From the NCBI GenBank assembly GCA_028641055.1, contig CM054058.1:503457919-503521918 (forward strand): a stretch of 64,000 bases of DNA, given 5' to 3'. The translations under genes and the position numbers were made by a program. A model generated the notes under the pieces. That model searched no databases. It saw nothing but the letters and a program-made list of their open reading frames with translations, and had not been told where the DNA came from. Below are positions 23,052-35,916 of this stretch, in pieces. Within the stretch, counting starts at the first letter, position 1. Every line of letters begins with the position of its first letter. This stretch comes from Alopecurus myosuroides (taxonomy: Eukaryota; Streptophyta; Magnoliopsida; Poales; Poaceae).

Positions 23052-24899
23052 CCCATACTCGTCCTCGAGTATGAAGGTGATAAAACTAACATGGACTTTG
23101 CATTTTAAAACAATCATGGAATATCAAAGAATATTATTCATGCTACATATAATCAAATGATTCATAATGTAGATGAGTAGCAACATACAATTCATGTTAT
23201 AAGAAATATCAAATATGCAAACAAAGATGCTTCATGAAAGTTCACAAAGTGTACAATGAAATAAAAGCACTATGGACCAAATGCATACACTAAATGAAAA
23301 ATAAAATCCTATATTGGTCAAAGAATAGCATAATGGAGAATAGAAAATATGGTGGACACTTTGGAGAAAATTGAGTAGAGGTAAAACATGATCAAGTCTT
23401 ATTTAGCCTCTAAATTATTCAACTAAAATTACTAATTGAAATGTGGTATCCATTGATCTAGGACTCTCATTGCCCCTTTATCACTACATCTTAAATGGTG
23501 AATGTTGAAGTAATCTGAATGACAAGGTGGTTGAAAACCTCATGCCCTGTGAGTGTGAAAACCTACTCCATGATTACTCAACTTAAGATTCCTAATAAGC
23601 TGTGCACACTCATAATAAGTATTAATGACATCATAGAGAACCGCAAAGAGGTACCTCTTTCCCCATGACATGGAAACAAGCCCATGTCACAATGACAAGA
23701 AAAACAAACGGAGTAGACTCATCATCCTTTTTATTTTCATTCACTATTATGCATAGCTTCTTATTTTATTGTAGGATGTGTTGTAGAGTCACTCAAGCTG
23801 TAAGTAAATTTCCACCATGATAAAGCATGGCTTGGGTTAGCGGCCCAATGCGTTTCTCTAGTCATATAGATACTTACTCATCAAAACTTACTATTCCTCT
23901 ATTTCATTTTGGCATGGCAGGAGTCCAAAAACAAAAGTACATGATATCAACCAAATGTAAATTTTTGTGCAATGTTGAAAGCTTTCCGGTGATACACGTT
24001 TATAGCTAGCTCCCAACCACACACTTGTCAAACGCAAAACTTGTGGCTCCCATTATTGGGTCATGTTTATTAGATTCATAAAAAGTAAAGTGTGCCTTCA
24101 AAATTTCGTGAGAGTCCTATCCCAAGTTCAACCCATGAAAATTAATAAAGTGAATATTTTAATTTAGAACATAAATAACACAATAACATGGTGAACATAC
24201 TCGGAATAGCAATGAAGCTAATGGGAAGATATGGTGGACTCACTGGAAATACTTGGCTAAGGAGTGTTGGAAACAAGTTTTTTACTTGTTGGAATTTTTA
24301 ATTTATTGGCTAGCAAGAGGGAGATAGTTGACCAGCTACTATACATGCATATGTCAATAGAACTACTCATTTCATGACAAACTAAATAAACCAGCAATTA
24401 ACATCAAGGACATGAATAAGAGATAGCTCAAGATAACATTATTGCAAATTTATACACATAAAAAGCCTATAAATCATGCAAAACGTATGTACCTCTTCAA
24501 ATCAACCATGGCATCCCTATTCCAAATCATAATACTAGCATCCAATACATTCCAACCCCAAAACTCCAGTAGCTCAATCTCATATAAAATGATGGGTGTG
24601 GTCTTATCAAAACAAAAATAAAAACAAAAACTAGACGCTTCAAGTCTCTACGATAAATGCTTTGCTTAGAAAAACAGAAAGTAGACGTGTGCTAACCAAA
24701 AGAGTGTAGCTCCAGTAGGGTGTTCATCACATCCCCAAGCTTATGGATTTCACCATTCTTGGATGTCTTGAGGCGCAGCTCCTCTATTCCCTGTGAAATA
24801 ACTTCACAAAAGATGTTTCTCCCGTTCTTTTTCTATGGAGTGAGATTAGCAAGGACAAACAAATCACATGATTTCTGTGCAAAATTCCAAATCAAATGC
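23052..24899 (-). mobile_element. Athila-type internal 3' non-coding region
   Basis: This is AT-rich sequence without coding potential between the 3' LTR and pol, as is usual for Athila-group elements. The Tekay-like element is inserted at its right edge (TSD TCCAG, 24900-24904), and the same region resumes at 28544. Open frames at 23827-24009 and 24720-24923 show no motif. Confidence 0.6.
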
Positions 24900-24904
24900 T
24901 CCAG

Positions 24905-27900
24905 TGTAACATCCCAAATTTGAGCTACCTTAAAGGTGTGTGGTGTGTGTTCATGTCATATCATGCATGAAAATTTTGAACCAAGTTTTAATTTGAATTT
25001 TAAATGAAACTTGCCCAAAAACCACTTAAAGTGATCACACAAATTTTGTTCTAAAAATAATTTCAATTTTGGAAAGCAAATACATGGTGAGCTTGCAAAT
25101 TTCATAAGGTTTTCAAAAAGTATTTTTGCCAATTTTTATGTTTGCAAAAAGCCCCTCAAAAACCCTGTTTTTGTCCTGTTTTAAAATAGCTAAGGACTTT
25201 TCTGCAGTTTTTGTTTCTTTCGGGGGGTTTTCGCAAAACTGGCGTTTTATCGTCTTCCTCGTTCTGCCAGTCGACGAGTTGCTCGCCGACGGCACCACGT
25301 GCCACCTCCTGCTTGTGCGTGCGCACCCGAGAGTGGTGATGCCTCCAGGTAGACACCGTGCGACCTCCTCTCGCCTCACCCTATCCCTATTCCTCTCTCT
25401 GCTCCCCACGGTACCCGGAACCCTAACCCTAATCCGCCACGGCCGTCGCTCGCCGTTGATCCTCCGGCCGCTCCCGCGCCCCGCCGTGTATCCCATCGTC
25501 ATCGCCCCATCCTCCTGGTCCTCCTCGATCACGCGCAGCAGCCGGGACGCCCGGGAGGGCTACAATTTCGTCGCCGACCACCTCCACGGCCGCCGCCATA
25601 TTCTCCTCGCCGCCGGCGTTAGCCGCCACCACTCGCCTCCCCGACAAGCTCTACAGCTTCGTGGTGAGCTCCTCTTCATCCCGGTGCCCTCCCCGTGCTC
25701 CCTCTCTTCCTCTAGCTCGCTGTCCTCGAGGGCCACCGCCGGCCGTCGTCGGACCTCGTCGCCGACGAGTATTCCGGCGACCAAATGGTTCATCACCGGT
25801 ACCCCTCAACTCCCCGTGAGCTCCTCTCTGTTGCTGTATAGTTTGTTTCCTCGAATTCGCAAGATTTCATCCGAATTTGAATCCAACTGTGAAGATCAGA
25901 GGAATTTCGAGCTTGGCTGACGTCAGCATGACGTAAGCTTGACGTCATAATCCTCTTTTTTAGATATTCCAGGAAATTCCAGTAAATGGACTATTTTTAG
26001 AAAATCAATACCAGAAAAATAAAGTAAAAATATGGTTGTGTTTAGAAAATGAGATCTATCCGAATATGTCATTTTCATATATATTTAACAAAGTTGAATT
26101 TTGGCCTTTATTTAATGTTGTTTATTCATTTAAAAATAGAAAAATAAGTTTTTATTCACCAAAATTAGAGAATTAAAAGTTATATACCATTTTGCTCAAA
26201 ATGACAAATGCAACCTGTTTATGATGTTTTCAACCTCATTTGAGCAACTAAAATTGTACTCACTCTCATAACCGTCCGAAAACCCCCTCCGGGGTCTATT
26301 TCGGTCTAATTTCAGAAAAACTAAATAACTAACATACGAACCCTAGCAACCCATTGAACCTGTTTAGGGCTTTATTTCAGCGCATTAACCTGCTCATGCA
26401 TACATGTTGCGCATTGCATCGATGCCATGTGTTGATTGTTATTCTTCTTTCCGGTGTTTGTTCCCCCTCGGTAGAACGTGACTCCGAAGAGAAGGCCAGC
26501 AACCCAACGACGAATACTTGATCTTAACCGACAAGTCAAGCACTTATTCCTGAAGTCTTTATCTGGTTTTCTTATAACCAAGGCAAGCATAACCTCTTAT
26601 CTGCTCATATATGCTTTCGAACAACATTTGATCTCGTACTTTGCATTCGATTCCAAACTATTTGATGCTAGTAGACATAGTTCACCTATATACTGTATTG
26701 CCTCAATATCCTGATCCACTGCTCCTAGCCGCCATAGATTTGCTTGTGCACAACGCCAGAGCCTCATATCTGCTTTGCTTAGTCATACATGTTTGTTACC
26801 TCTGCTCCATCCGGTTGATGAATCAGAGCTGCGATAATCTAGTATGATATGATGACGTGGTGAGATGAGCACTGTGTGGTTAACTTGACTAAGGCGAGGA
26901 CGGGAGGCCACTTGGGAAGTGGTTCTTGGTCCCGTACTTGCCAACCCTAGGAGTAAGGTCTCGCCGTGGAAACCAAGATTGAGCGTGCAACCACACGCGA
27001 GGCCTAACAGACCGCGCTCGACTAACTAACTTGTTTGGTTCTATCTGTGAGTCACGTAGTTTGGGATTTCCATCTGCGTGTGAGTCAAAAACCTTTTGGA
27101 GGTGTTTAGGGCGTGACCGGGACAAGTGATGGACGTACACGGATCTTGTTCCCGACTCACAGAACAGGTGCCGTCAGGAGGTGGCCAACTCCCTGTTGAC
27201 GGGGTGGCCCTGTTTGGGTTGACTCATGGATAGGGCTCGACAAGGTAAAGGTCGTGGCCAACCACCCTCTGCCGCGCTCCATGGACGAGCGTACATGTGG
27301 CGTTAAGAGTCGGATGGTACGTGTGGGTAAAGTGTACCACCCTGCAGGGATAAATCTTTCGGAAAGCCGTGTCCACGGTTAAGGACGACTTGGTGAAAGC
27401 CACGAGGTCATAGATAACTTGAACGTGACGTAAAAGATGTTGACAATGCATGGAGGCAGTAGATGAAGGGTGCCTCCCCGGAGATGCCGGGAGGGGTGAT
27501 CCTTGTAGCATGTGAGGTGCTGGGAATGATGTTGGAGGATAAAAAGATGATGAACTACAAGAGTTGTGTCCTTTCTCATCTGTTTTGAAAACCCTCTACA
27601 AGACGTGCTATTCCTCCCTCAACTTGCAAAACAAAGATTGCTTTACGCAAATCAGCCTTCATAAAACCCTTTATAAAGCTAGCAGATATATAATAGGTTA
27701 ATTAAGTCTTGTTGAGTACATCCCGTACTCAGGTTTGCTTAATTTGGTTCAGGTGAAGATCTCACATCAGTGATGAGTCAACGTGGACATCGACGAGTAG
27801 TTCGGGGTTCCCAGGTAGCAGCCTGGAATCTATGGGCTGGGACGTCGCCTTATGTTGCGGCCTCTTAGGCCTTTTGGTTCTTGTTGATTAGCAACATATT

Positions 27901-28431
27901 TTGCCTTCCGTTGTCTGATGTAATGTTGGGTCGTGTGACCTCTGTTTGTAAGCTATACTCTAGTAACACCTGTTGAATACAATTTCATGTTTAGAGTACT
28001 GCTTTGATCGGTTGTTGGTTTCGAGCTCATTGTTATACAGTTTTGGCTATGCCTGCATAGTTGTCGCGGTCGAGGGGTTGTGGAGCCGATGATCCATGTC
28101 CGAGCCCGCCTGTCGATTTGATCGGCCTGGGGCGAGGTAACCTCAGTAACCCTCGATTGTTGTTGCACTTTCTGGACACATAGCATCTCTGTATAGCTTT
28201 GGTCCCGTTTCCTTCAGTTTCATTCGATTCGTGGACGCTTTGATATGCATAGTTGGTTATGACTAGCATGGATACAAGGAGTAGTAGACTGGGGATCCGG
28301 ACTACGTGCCGATGAATCCAGTCTGCCTGCCGTTGTTTGTTGCGGCCGGGGCTGGTAACCCTGAAGCCCTTGTGAGTCCATGGCTAGGAGCACATAACAG
28401 TATGAATATCTCTGGGTCCGGGGTCGTGACA
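24905..28431 (+). repeat. Long LTR (3527 bp) of Tekay/Del-like element
   Basis: It begins TGTAACATCCC and ends GGGTCGTGACA. A GC-rich, CpG-rich block at about 25250-25800 contains a 264-codon plus-strand open frame (25126-25920). That frame has no recognised domain and low-complexity Pro/Ser/Arg stretches, so I do not call it a gene. The remainder is AT-rich to neutral. Confidence 0.8.
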
Positions 28432-28436
28432 AGTCA

Positions 28437-28448
28437 TGGTATCAGAGC
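28437..28448 (+). other. Primer binding site (tRNA-Met type)
   Basis: TGGTATCAGAGC lies 5 nt after the LTR end. It is complementary to the 3' end of plant initiator tRNA-Met and fixes the plus orientation of this element. Confidence 0.9.
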
Positions 28449-29268
28449 AGGACTGCCTGTAGGAAAACCTTACTGCTTGGTCGATGTCGAGTATAGTGTT
28501 TGTGAAAACTACTTTGAAACTCCAAATGGATTGTGACATCCAGTAGATAGACAATAAGGTTCATTATGTTGTATGTTCACTCTCTTGCTTGAAAGAATCA
28601 TGGAAATTTGATTCCCAAGCCCAAAGAGTGCATAAAACAAAAGAAGGCAGAATCTGTCCAGAAAAGCAACAACAGAAAAACAAACGTTTTTCCCTATGAT
28701 AGACTCGTCAAAAAAGTAAGCCAATTTTTTTGCTTACAGAGGACGAACAGTTGCAGAACATACTAAAAAATTAGCTCAATCCGATATACCAATAAAAAAC
28801 GTAAAATCATACGGTGAGCAGTCTCGTGCTGAAACAGAAATTTCATGCACTAGGATAGCAACTTATAAGTCCAAATGGGTTTGACTTGACTCTTTATTGA
28901 AAACTCCAGAATTAAAACAAAAACAACTAATCTCTTGAGACAGCAAAAGGACACTAGGAAAATCCAAACAAAAACAACCGGGTTGCCTCCCGTAAAGCGC
29001 TTTCTTTATAGCCATATAGCTAGGCTTTACTTACTTAACATCATGATGGTTGGAGTGAGGTGGCTCGGCATCTCCAAGCTTGGATTCTTGTACTTATTTG
29101 ATACAGTTTTAATGATAGAGACTTTGCAATGGTTTCATTGGCATGAACAACACATGTTCAAGGTCGACCCCAACTTCTCCATTACTCATCCTTCTCATTT
29201 ACTTTCCCAAAATTTTTATAAAATGAAAATCTTAAACTAAATGATACATAACAGTAGGTAAAGGCATT

Positions 29269-29987
29269 TTACATGTTGTAAAGACATTGTGGCTCTAGAT
29301 CTGAAGATGTAACCTGGCAGAAATAGCTCGAAACAAAAACACGAAGAGAAAACGATATATGGACCTCGGGGGTCCGGGGGATTATATAGCAAAAATATGC
29401 GTAACAAAAGGAAAGTCCAGGTCGAAAAAGGGTCGAAGAGGGGCTCCGAGGCTCCCACACCATAGGGTGGCGCGGCCAAGGGTGGACCCGCGCCCTCACA
29501 TGGTGTGGTGCCTCCGGGCACCTTCTCCAGCTCCTCTTCGGCTTGATATTTGTCATATTTTCCAAAAATAAATACTTTAATACAAAACTTTTTCTTAACA
29601 TAACTGTTACGTATTCCAAAACACACTCTACAGATTCTGAAGTCTTCCCTTCGATGAATTTCTCCGAATTCATTACTTGAATAACATAAACATCTTCATC
29701 ATAAGAATCCCCAGAAATATAATGTTTGAGTCTTTGACCATTTACCACTTGTGTAGTGTTATCTTTGAGGGAAGCAATTTTGATTGCACCCGAATGATAC
29801 ACTTCTTCTGTTCTTCAATAATATAAGGTCCTTCCCATATGGAGAGTAATTTTACTGCAAAAAAAATGAGACGAGACAGATACAATAGAACTTCCTCACC
29901 AACATAAAACTCTATTTTTAAGGATTCTTTTATCATGCCATTGTTTAACTTTCTTTTTAAAGAGCTTGACATTTTCATAAGCTTCAC
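29269..29987 (-). pseudogene. Integrase C-terminal tail (Athila pol, unit 2)
   Basis: Two overlapping frames (29742-29987 and 29269-29802) cover the C-terminal part of pol, with YIIEEQKKCI, IKIASLKDNTTQVVNGQRL and HYISGDSYDEDVYVIQ. They are out of frame with each other and with the upstream integrase core. The tail of 29269-29802 past residue 80 is probably non-coding read-through into GC-rich 3' sequence. Confidence 0.65.
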
Positions 29988-30265
29988 ATATCCATTAATC
30001 TAAATGATTCAAATCAAGCATTCTTTCCTTACCGGCAAGTTTAAAATCTTTATTTAATTCTTTCACTGCCCAATAAGATTTGTATTCTAATTCTAAAGGC
30101 AAGTGACAAGCTTTTCATAAACCATTTTATAGGGAGGCATACCCATAGGATTTTTATAAGCAGTTCTATAAGCCCATAATGCATCATTCAACTTATCTGA
30201 CCAATTCTTCCTAGATTTATGAAAAGTCTTTTGCAAGATAGATTTAATTTGTCTATTTGATAATT

Positions 30266-31432
30266 CTACTTTCCCACTAGTTTCAGGATGATGAGGTGAG
30301 GAAATTCTATGATTAACATCATATTTAGCAAGGGTTTTCTAAAACCACCATGAATTAAATTAGAACCTACATCAGTCATAAGATATCTAGGCACACTAAA
30401 CCTAGGAAAAATAACATCTTTAAGCATTTTTAACGAGGTTTCTCCATCAGCACTTTTAGTAGATATAGCTTCTACCCACTTAGTAACATAATCAACAACA
30501 ACAAGTATAAGTGTATAGACATTTGAAGTGGGAAAAGGACCCATAAAGTCAAATCCCCAACAATCAAAAGGTTCGATAACAAGAGAATAACTCATAGGCA
30601 TTTCGTTACGTCTAGAAATATTTCCTACTCTTTGACATTCATCACAAGATAAAATAAATTTACGTGCATCTTTAAAGTGAGTAGGCCAATAGAAACCTGA
30701 TTGTAGAACCTTTTGTGCGGTTCTATCTCCAGCATGATGTCCTCCATAAGCACTATTGTGGCACTTCTTCAATATTTCACGTTGTTCATGATCTAGAACA
30801 CATCTTCTCATAATACCATCTACTCCTTCTTTATATAAATGTGGGTCATCCCAAAAATAACGCCTCAAATCATAAAAGTATTTTCTATGTTTTTGAGCTA
30901 TAAATGTTAAAGGAAAATACTTTGAAACAATAAAGTTAGCATAATCATCATACCATGGACTATCTTGGGGTTTTACCTTCATTGCAGCCAACTGTTCATT
31001 TGGAAAACTATCATTAACACTAATAGGGTCAAAAGTAATGTTTTCCAATCTATACAAGTTATAATCAACGGGATTTTCAGCACCCTTCCTATCCACAATA
31101 TGCAAATCAAACTCTTGTAAAAGCAACACCCATCTAATAAGCCTAGACTTAGCATCTTTCTTTTCCATAAGGTATCTAATAGCAGCATGATTAGTATGAA
31201 TAGTAACCTTTGAGTCAACAATATAAGGCCGAAACTTATCACATGCAAAAACTATAGCTAAGAACTCTTTTTCAGTACTAGTATAATTCTTTTGAGCAGC
31301 ATCAAGAGTCTTACTAGCATAATGAATAACATTCAACTTCTTGTCTACGCGTTGTCCAAGAACATCACCTACAGCAAAATCACTAGCATCACACATAATT
31401 TTCAAAGGTAAATTCCAATCAGGCGGTTGCAC
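30266..31432 (-). pseudogene. RNase H and integrase (Athila pol, unit 2)
   Basis: A 388-residue frame begins in RNase H ([44 protein letters not shown]). It continues through the integrase zinc domain (H and H in [12 protein letters not shown], then CDECQRVGN). It reaches the catalytic core with [10 protein letters not shown] and MTDVGSNL, and ends by frameshift before the third acidic residue. Unit 1 retains only the first 94 codons. The starting Met is internal to the original polyprotein. Confidence 0.85.
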
Positions 31433-31554
31433 AATAGGATCAGTAGTTAAAGCCTTCTTTAAAGTTTCAAAAGCTTCCTTACAATCATCATAAAAACAAA
31501 TGGTACATATTTTTGAATAAGATTAGTAAGAGGCTTTGATATTTTAGAGAAATC

Positions 31555-32554
31555 TTAAATAAACCTCCTATAAATACCAGCATGGCCAAGAACACTACAG
31601 ATACCTTTAACATCCCTAGGACAGGGCATTTTCTCTATGGCTTCCACTTTAGATGTGTCAACTTCAATACCTCTTTCAGAAATTTTATATGAAAGAACAC
31701 TACCTTCATTAACCATAAAGTGGCATTTCTCCCAATTAAGATCAAGATTAGTTTCCTCACATCTCTGCAAAAATTTGTCAAGGTTGTGCAAACAATTATC
31801 AAAATAAGTTCCATAGACGGAGAAATCGTCCATGAATACTTCCACAATTTCTTCACAAAAACCATATCAAATAGCAGACATGCATCTTTGAAAAGTAGGA
31901 GGAGCATTACACAAACCAAAAGGCATACGTCTATAAGCATAAGTACCATAATGACAAGTAAAGGTTGTTTTCTCTTGATCTTGCTTCCTAACATCAATTT
32001 GAGAAAACCCAGAATAACAATCAAGAAAGAAAAAATGAGTTTTCTTAGACAACCTCTCAAGAATTTCATAAATAAAGGGTAAAGATAATGATCTTTCTTA
32101 GTAACTTTATTTACCTTTCTAAAATCAATGCACATTCTATAACGAACTACTACTATTTGTTTAATGAGCTCATTGTTTTCATTAGGTACAACGGTCATTC
32201 CTTTTTTCTTACGGATACAATGCAAAGGGCTCACCCATCTACTATCAGCAATAGGAAAAATAATACCAGCATCAAGAAGTTTTAATACCTCATTTATTAC
32301 CACTTCCTTCATCTTAGGAATTAAACAGCGTTGATGTTCAACTACTTTCTTTGCATCAGGTTCAATATTAATAGCATGCTGACATATAGTAGGAGAAATT
32401 CCCTTCCAATCATCAAGAATATATGCAATAGCTCCATGATGTTCTTCAGAACTCCTAATACTCTTTCCTCTTCTTCACCTGAAAGTTTAGCACTAATAAT
32501 AACATGATACATTTTCTTATCATCAATATAAGAATATTTAAGATCATCATGCAA
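31555..32554 (-). pseudogene. Reverse transcriptase pseudogene (Athila pol, unit 2)
   Basis: The domain is spread over three frames. The N-terminal part (from 32312) has LDAGIIFPIADSRWVSPLH and RMCIDFRKVNK. The middle (31867-32052) has GFSQIDVRKQDQEKTTF and RRMPFGLCNAPPTFQRCM. The C-terminal part (31555-31845) has the catalytic EVFMDDFSVYG and CPRDVKGICSVLGHAG. FMDD replaces the common YxDD. A linker to protease spans 32342-32554. Shared breaks with 908-1809 show it was non-functional before duplication. Confidence 0.85.
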
Positions 32555-32560
32555 AGGTTT

Positions 32561-33418
32561 TTAATCAAAGACATGATCCTCCTTGGGTAGCAATGTGGTA
32601 CCCAAGTCTTCCACAGGTAAATTATGTTTCAGTATCACTGTTTCACGAAGGAGAATATCGTCGATCTCATTTATCTCTTCCATAAAGACCTCACTCTCGT
32701 GGTCCTCCATATATTGCTGCAAAGCATTGTTAGGAGCAAGAGCAATAGAAGCAAGTTGTTCAACTTTAGAATTCTCATCGGGCAATTTAGATTCATAAGG
32801 TGCTCTAGCAAATTTGGAGAAATTTAACTCATTAGATTTTCCATCAAATTTAGTCAAACTCTTCTCTCTTTTACAATCTATAATCGCACCACGAGTGTTC
32901 AAGAAATGTCTACCAAAAATAATAGGACAAGTCTTACTAGCAGCCTTACCAAGTACTACAAAATCAGTGGGATAATTAGTTTTACCACATAAAACTTCCA
33001 CATCTCTAACAATACCAATAGGAAAAACAGTTTCTCTATTGGCAAGCTGAATAACCACATCAATATCTTCAAGCTCACAAGAACCAATCTCATTCATAAT
33101 TTCTCTATAAATCTCATAAGGTATAACACTAGAACTAGCACCAATATCAGACAAACCATAATAGCAATGATCACCAATCTTAACATAAAACACATGAGCA
33201 CTAGTTTTCTTAGGTCTATGAGGATGTGAAACAATATTAGAAGCATCCTCATGGAAGACAATGTGTTCATCCTCCACATTTCCACAAACAAGATCTTTTA
33301 CTATTGCTACTGCATGTTCAACATTTATTTGTTCATCAGGTTTAATAGCTTTCTTATTACTCTTATTAACCACACTAGCCACCATAGAGTGTTCTTTCAC
33401 CTTAGTAGGGAAAGGCAT
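32561..33418 (-). pseudogene. Aspartic protease region (Athila, unit 2)
   Basis: A 285-residue frame has YYGLSDIGASSSVIPYEIY as the active-site region and CPIIFGRHFLNTRGAIID downstream. The acidic linker ESEVFMEEINEIDDI leads to RT. It is longer than the unit 1 copy because that one carries a stop at 1972. The overlap with the gag frame at 33397-33418 suggests Gag and Pol were once fused or frameshift-linked. Confidence 0.78.
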
Positions 33419-34318
33419 TTTTCAACATAGGGCTTAGGAATAGCAGGATTAATAGCATGCACTTCTATATTACTAGTAGGAGCAATATCTTTATAAGGTG
33501 CATGGTACTTGTGATAATTCTTTTTAGGAATATCAAGATAGGAGGCAAAAGCTTTAAGAAAGTTTGCAAAGATTTGAGAATCAAGATCAGAAATAGCACT
33601 AACATCATAGAGATAATTGGTTCCCATAAAAGACTTAATGCATTCATAGTCATAATTTATACCTGACGTTCTACCTTTGTGCTTCTCCCATCCTTTAGTG
33701 TTTTGTTGAATACAGTCAAGAAGATCCCGTTTAGCTTCTTCCTTCATACATGTGAATGATCCAGAACAAGACGCATCCAATAAATCCTTACCATGAAGAG
33801 AAAGACTTGCATAAAAATTATTGACAACAATATTGCGCGGGATTTCATGAACGGGACATTTCAGCATTAATAACATCATTATCCCCCACGCTTGAGCAAT
33901 ACTCTCTCCATCATGAGGCCAGAAATTATAGATTTGATTCCGGTCTTTATGAATCTCACTAGGAGGATAAAATTTAGAATAAAAGAGAGTAACAATTTCC
34001 TCCATCCAATAGATTCACCATTCTTCAGTAATTTGAAACATTCAGCGGCTCTTCCTTTCAGTGATAAAGTAAACAATTTACTTTTAACTTGATCCATTGT
34101 AACACCTGACACCTGAATAACTCGCATAATTCATGTATAAAAAGCAAATGATCACCGGGATGGACAGTTCCATCACTGTAATAGCAGTTATCCATAACAA
34201 GGCCAACAATTTTCATAGGTATTTTATAAGGATCTAATTCAGTAGACAACGGGTCACTTACTACCCTAGCAGTGATAGTAGTAGTACCTGTAAACAGAGA
34301 GTCAAAAGTATTATCCAC
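33397..34318 (-). pseudogene. gag pseudogene (Athila, unit 2)
   Basis: Same organisation as 2652-3573: N-terminal MDNTFDSLFTGTTTITARVV (34318), middle frame MDQVKSKLFTLSLKGRAAEC, and C-terminal frame with FYPPSEIHKDRNQIYNFW. Two frameshifts, shared with unit 1, prevent a full Gag. Confidence 0.8.
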
Positions 34319-34403
34319 GATGAAATAAAACAGTAGACAGAAATAAAAACAGCACTAACAGTAATAGTTTCTCTTACTTTCCACTTACCAATAGCGTTTC
34401 ACT

Positions 34404-34420
34404 ACCCGGCAACGGCGCCA
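34404..34420 (-). other. Primer binding site (tRNA-Asp type, unit 2)
   Basis: The minus strand reads TGGCGCCGTTGCCGG followed by GT. It matches 3661-3677 except at the last two positions and lies 11 nt from the LTR start at 34432. Confidence 0.8.
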
Positions 34421-34431
34421 GAAAATAGTCT

Positions 34432-35916
34432 TGATGACCGGGTGTATCGCAGTACTTTGGATAAATAAGAGTGTCGAACCCAACGAGGAGAAGAAAGTAT
34501 TGATAATCAGGTTGGATAGAGGATTCACTGTAAACACTAGCAAACGGGTTTTTGGTGGTTTTGATATATCAGATAAATAAAGTGCGAGTAAATAAAAGAC
34601 AGTAAATAATATTGCAGCGAGTTGCCCAATCCTTTTGAGAGCAAAGGACAAGCCGGTTGTGTTACTTATGACTACCAAACGTTCTCGAGGACACATGGGA
34701 ATTTCGTCAAGTGCTTGCGCTTCGTTACGGTTGATTAATATCCATTGGTTCATGAAGTGTTGTGTGGGTGAATATATGCTAATGCACGCCCAACTAGGAA
34801 TAATACATACTTATGATTATGCCCCTCGTAAGCATCCAAAAAATACAAGAAAGTAATTTAGATAAATCTAACCACAGCCTTATAACTCTGCGATTCTACG
34901 CTCCCTAGTGCATTGGTTTTCTAACGGGGGTTTAGGTTTGTGTCACTCCGGCAACCCCACAATTAGTAGCCAAATACACACTGCATTCTCCTAGGCCCAT
35001 GAAGGTGAAGTATCATGTAGTCGACGTTCACATGACACCACTAGAAGAATAGTACCACAACTTAAATACCGAACCACGAGATATTACTTCAATATAACTT
35101 CACTACTAACATAATGACTTCTCTCATGTCCGCAAGAACTAAAAAAACTACTCACAAGACATCATATGGATCATAATTAGAGGTGATATAATGGATAATA
35201 ACAATCTGGTCATAAAGTGCAAACACCGATAAATCTAACAAGCATCAAGTAATCCACACCAGGAGAGAGACTAATGTAAAACAACGATAGAGGCCCCTAA
35301 TTGTTACATCAGGATGACGGTGGATGATGAGGGTGCTGGTGCTGGTGGTGATGATGATGATGACAATCTTGATGATGCCTGGAGTGATGACGGTGACGAT
35401 GGCGATGATTTCCCCTCTCCGGAGAGGAATTTCCCCGGCAGATTTCTCCCTGCTAGAGAGCTTTTCTCTCTAGGGTGTTTTCCTCCCCGAGGCGGCGATG
35501 GAATAATTGTTTGATGGTGGTCTGGAGCTTAGGGTTCCCTTGGGGTCAAGTGCGCGAAAGAGGTCGACCATAGGTGGGTAAGGGTGGCCACACTACCTGG
35601 CGGCGTGGCCAAGGGGGGGCACGCAACCTCATGGTGTGGGCCCCTAGTGGCCCCCCTCTGGCTCCCCTTCTGACTGGAATCCTGCTCTGAACTTCTAAGA
35701 CATCTCCGGTGTCCCGCTCCTTCTTCTGATCTTGTGAAATATGGTATCTCGACGGTGCTTTTTCCATGCGATTTCTAGTCCCGGTGTTTCTTCTCCAAAA
35801 ATTATGAAACATGCAAAATAATATAAAATAACATAAGTAATGCATCATAATATGAAATATATCAATGAATAACAGAAAATAATAATATAAAACGGTGATG
35901 CAAAATGGATGTATCA
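34432..35916 (-). repeat. 5' LTR of Athila-type element (family B), unit 2
   Basis: The 1485-bp LTR is bounded by TGATGACC and GTATCA and aligns with 3689-5174 throughout. It is followed by TTCCC, identical to the flank at 5175-5179. It does not match the LTR at 21611-23035 that closes the other end of the same apparent element. Confidence 0.8.

Larger units (their letters stand above)
24905..28538 (+). mobile_element. Tekay/Del-like gypsy remnant: one long LTR plus about 100 bp
   Basis: A 3.5-kb LTR is followed by a primer site and about 90 bp of internal DNA. The sequence then ends ATTGTGACA at 28538 and is followed by TCCAG (28539-28543), matching TCCAG at 24900-24904. The last bases match the LTR end (GTGACA). 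The element therefore inserted whole and then lost nearly all of its internal region and 3' LTR by one deletion. No coding domain remains, so the clade call rests on LTR style and primer type. Confidence 0.75.
28544..34431 (-). mobile_element. Internal region of Athila-type element at the duplication junction
   Basis: This continues the element begun at 21611. Minus-strand order is primer site (34404-34420), gag, protease, RT, RNase H, integrase, then non-coding 3' sequence to 28544. From 29639 it is homologous to the start of the window. Its 5' LTR (34432-35916) is family B while its 3' LTR is family A, so the whole 21611-35916 looks chimeric. The 28544-29270 part is non-coding, with GGTTGCCTCCCGTAAAGCGC, a phrase I associate with Athila-like 3' regions. 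Confidence 0.8.

Noticed and set aside
25415..25432. CCCTAACCCTAA-like text resembling plant telomere repeats
   Set aside because: Only about one and a half units inside the GC-rich part of an LTR; no array, so not telomeric.
29359..29571. Small plus-strand frame near the GC-rich Athila 3' region
   Set aside because: Antisense to element non-coding DNA with no motif.
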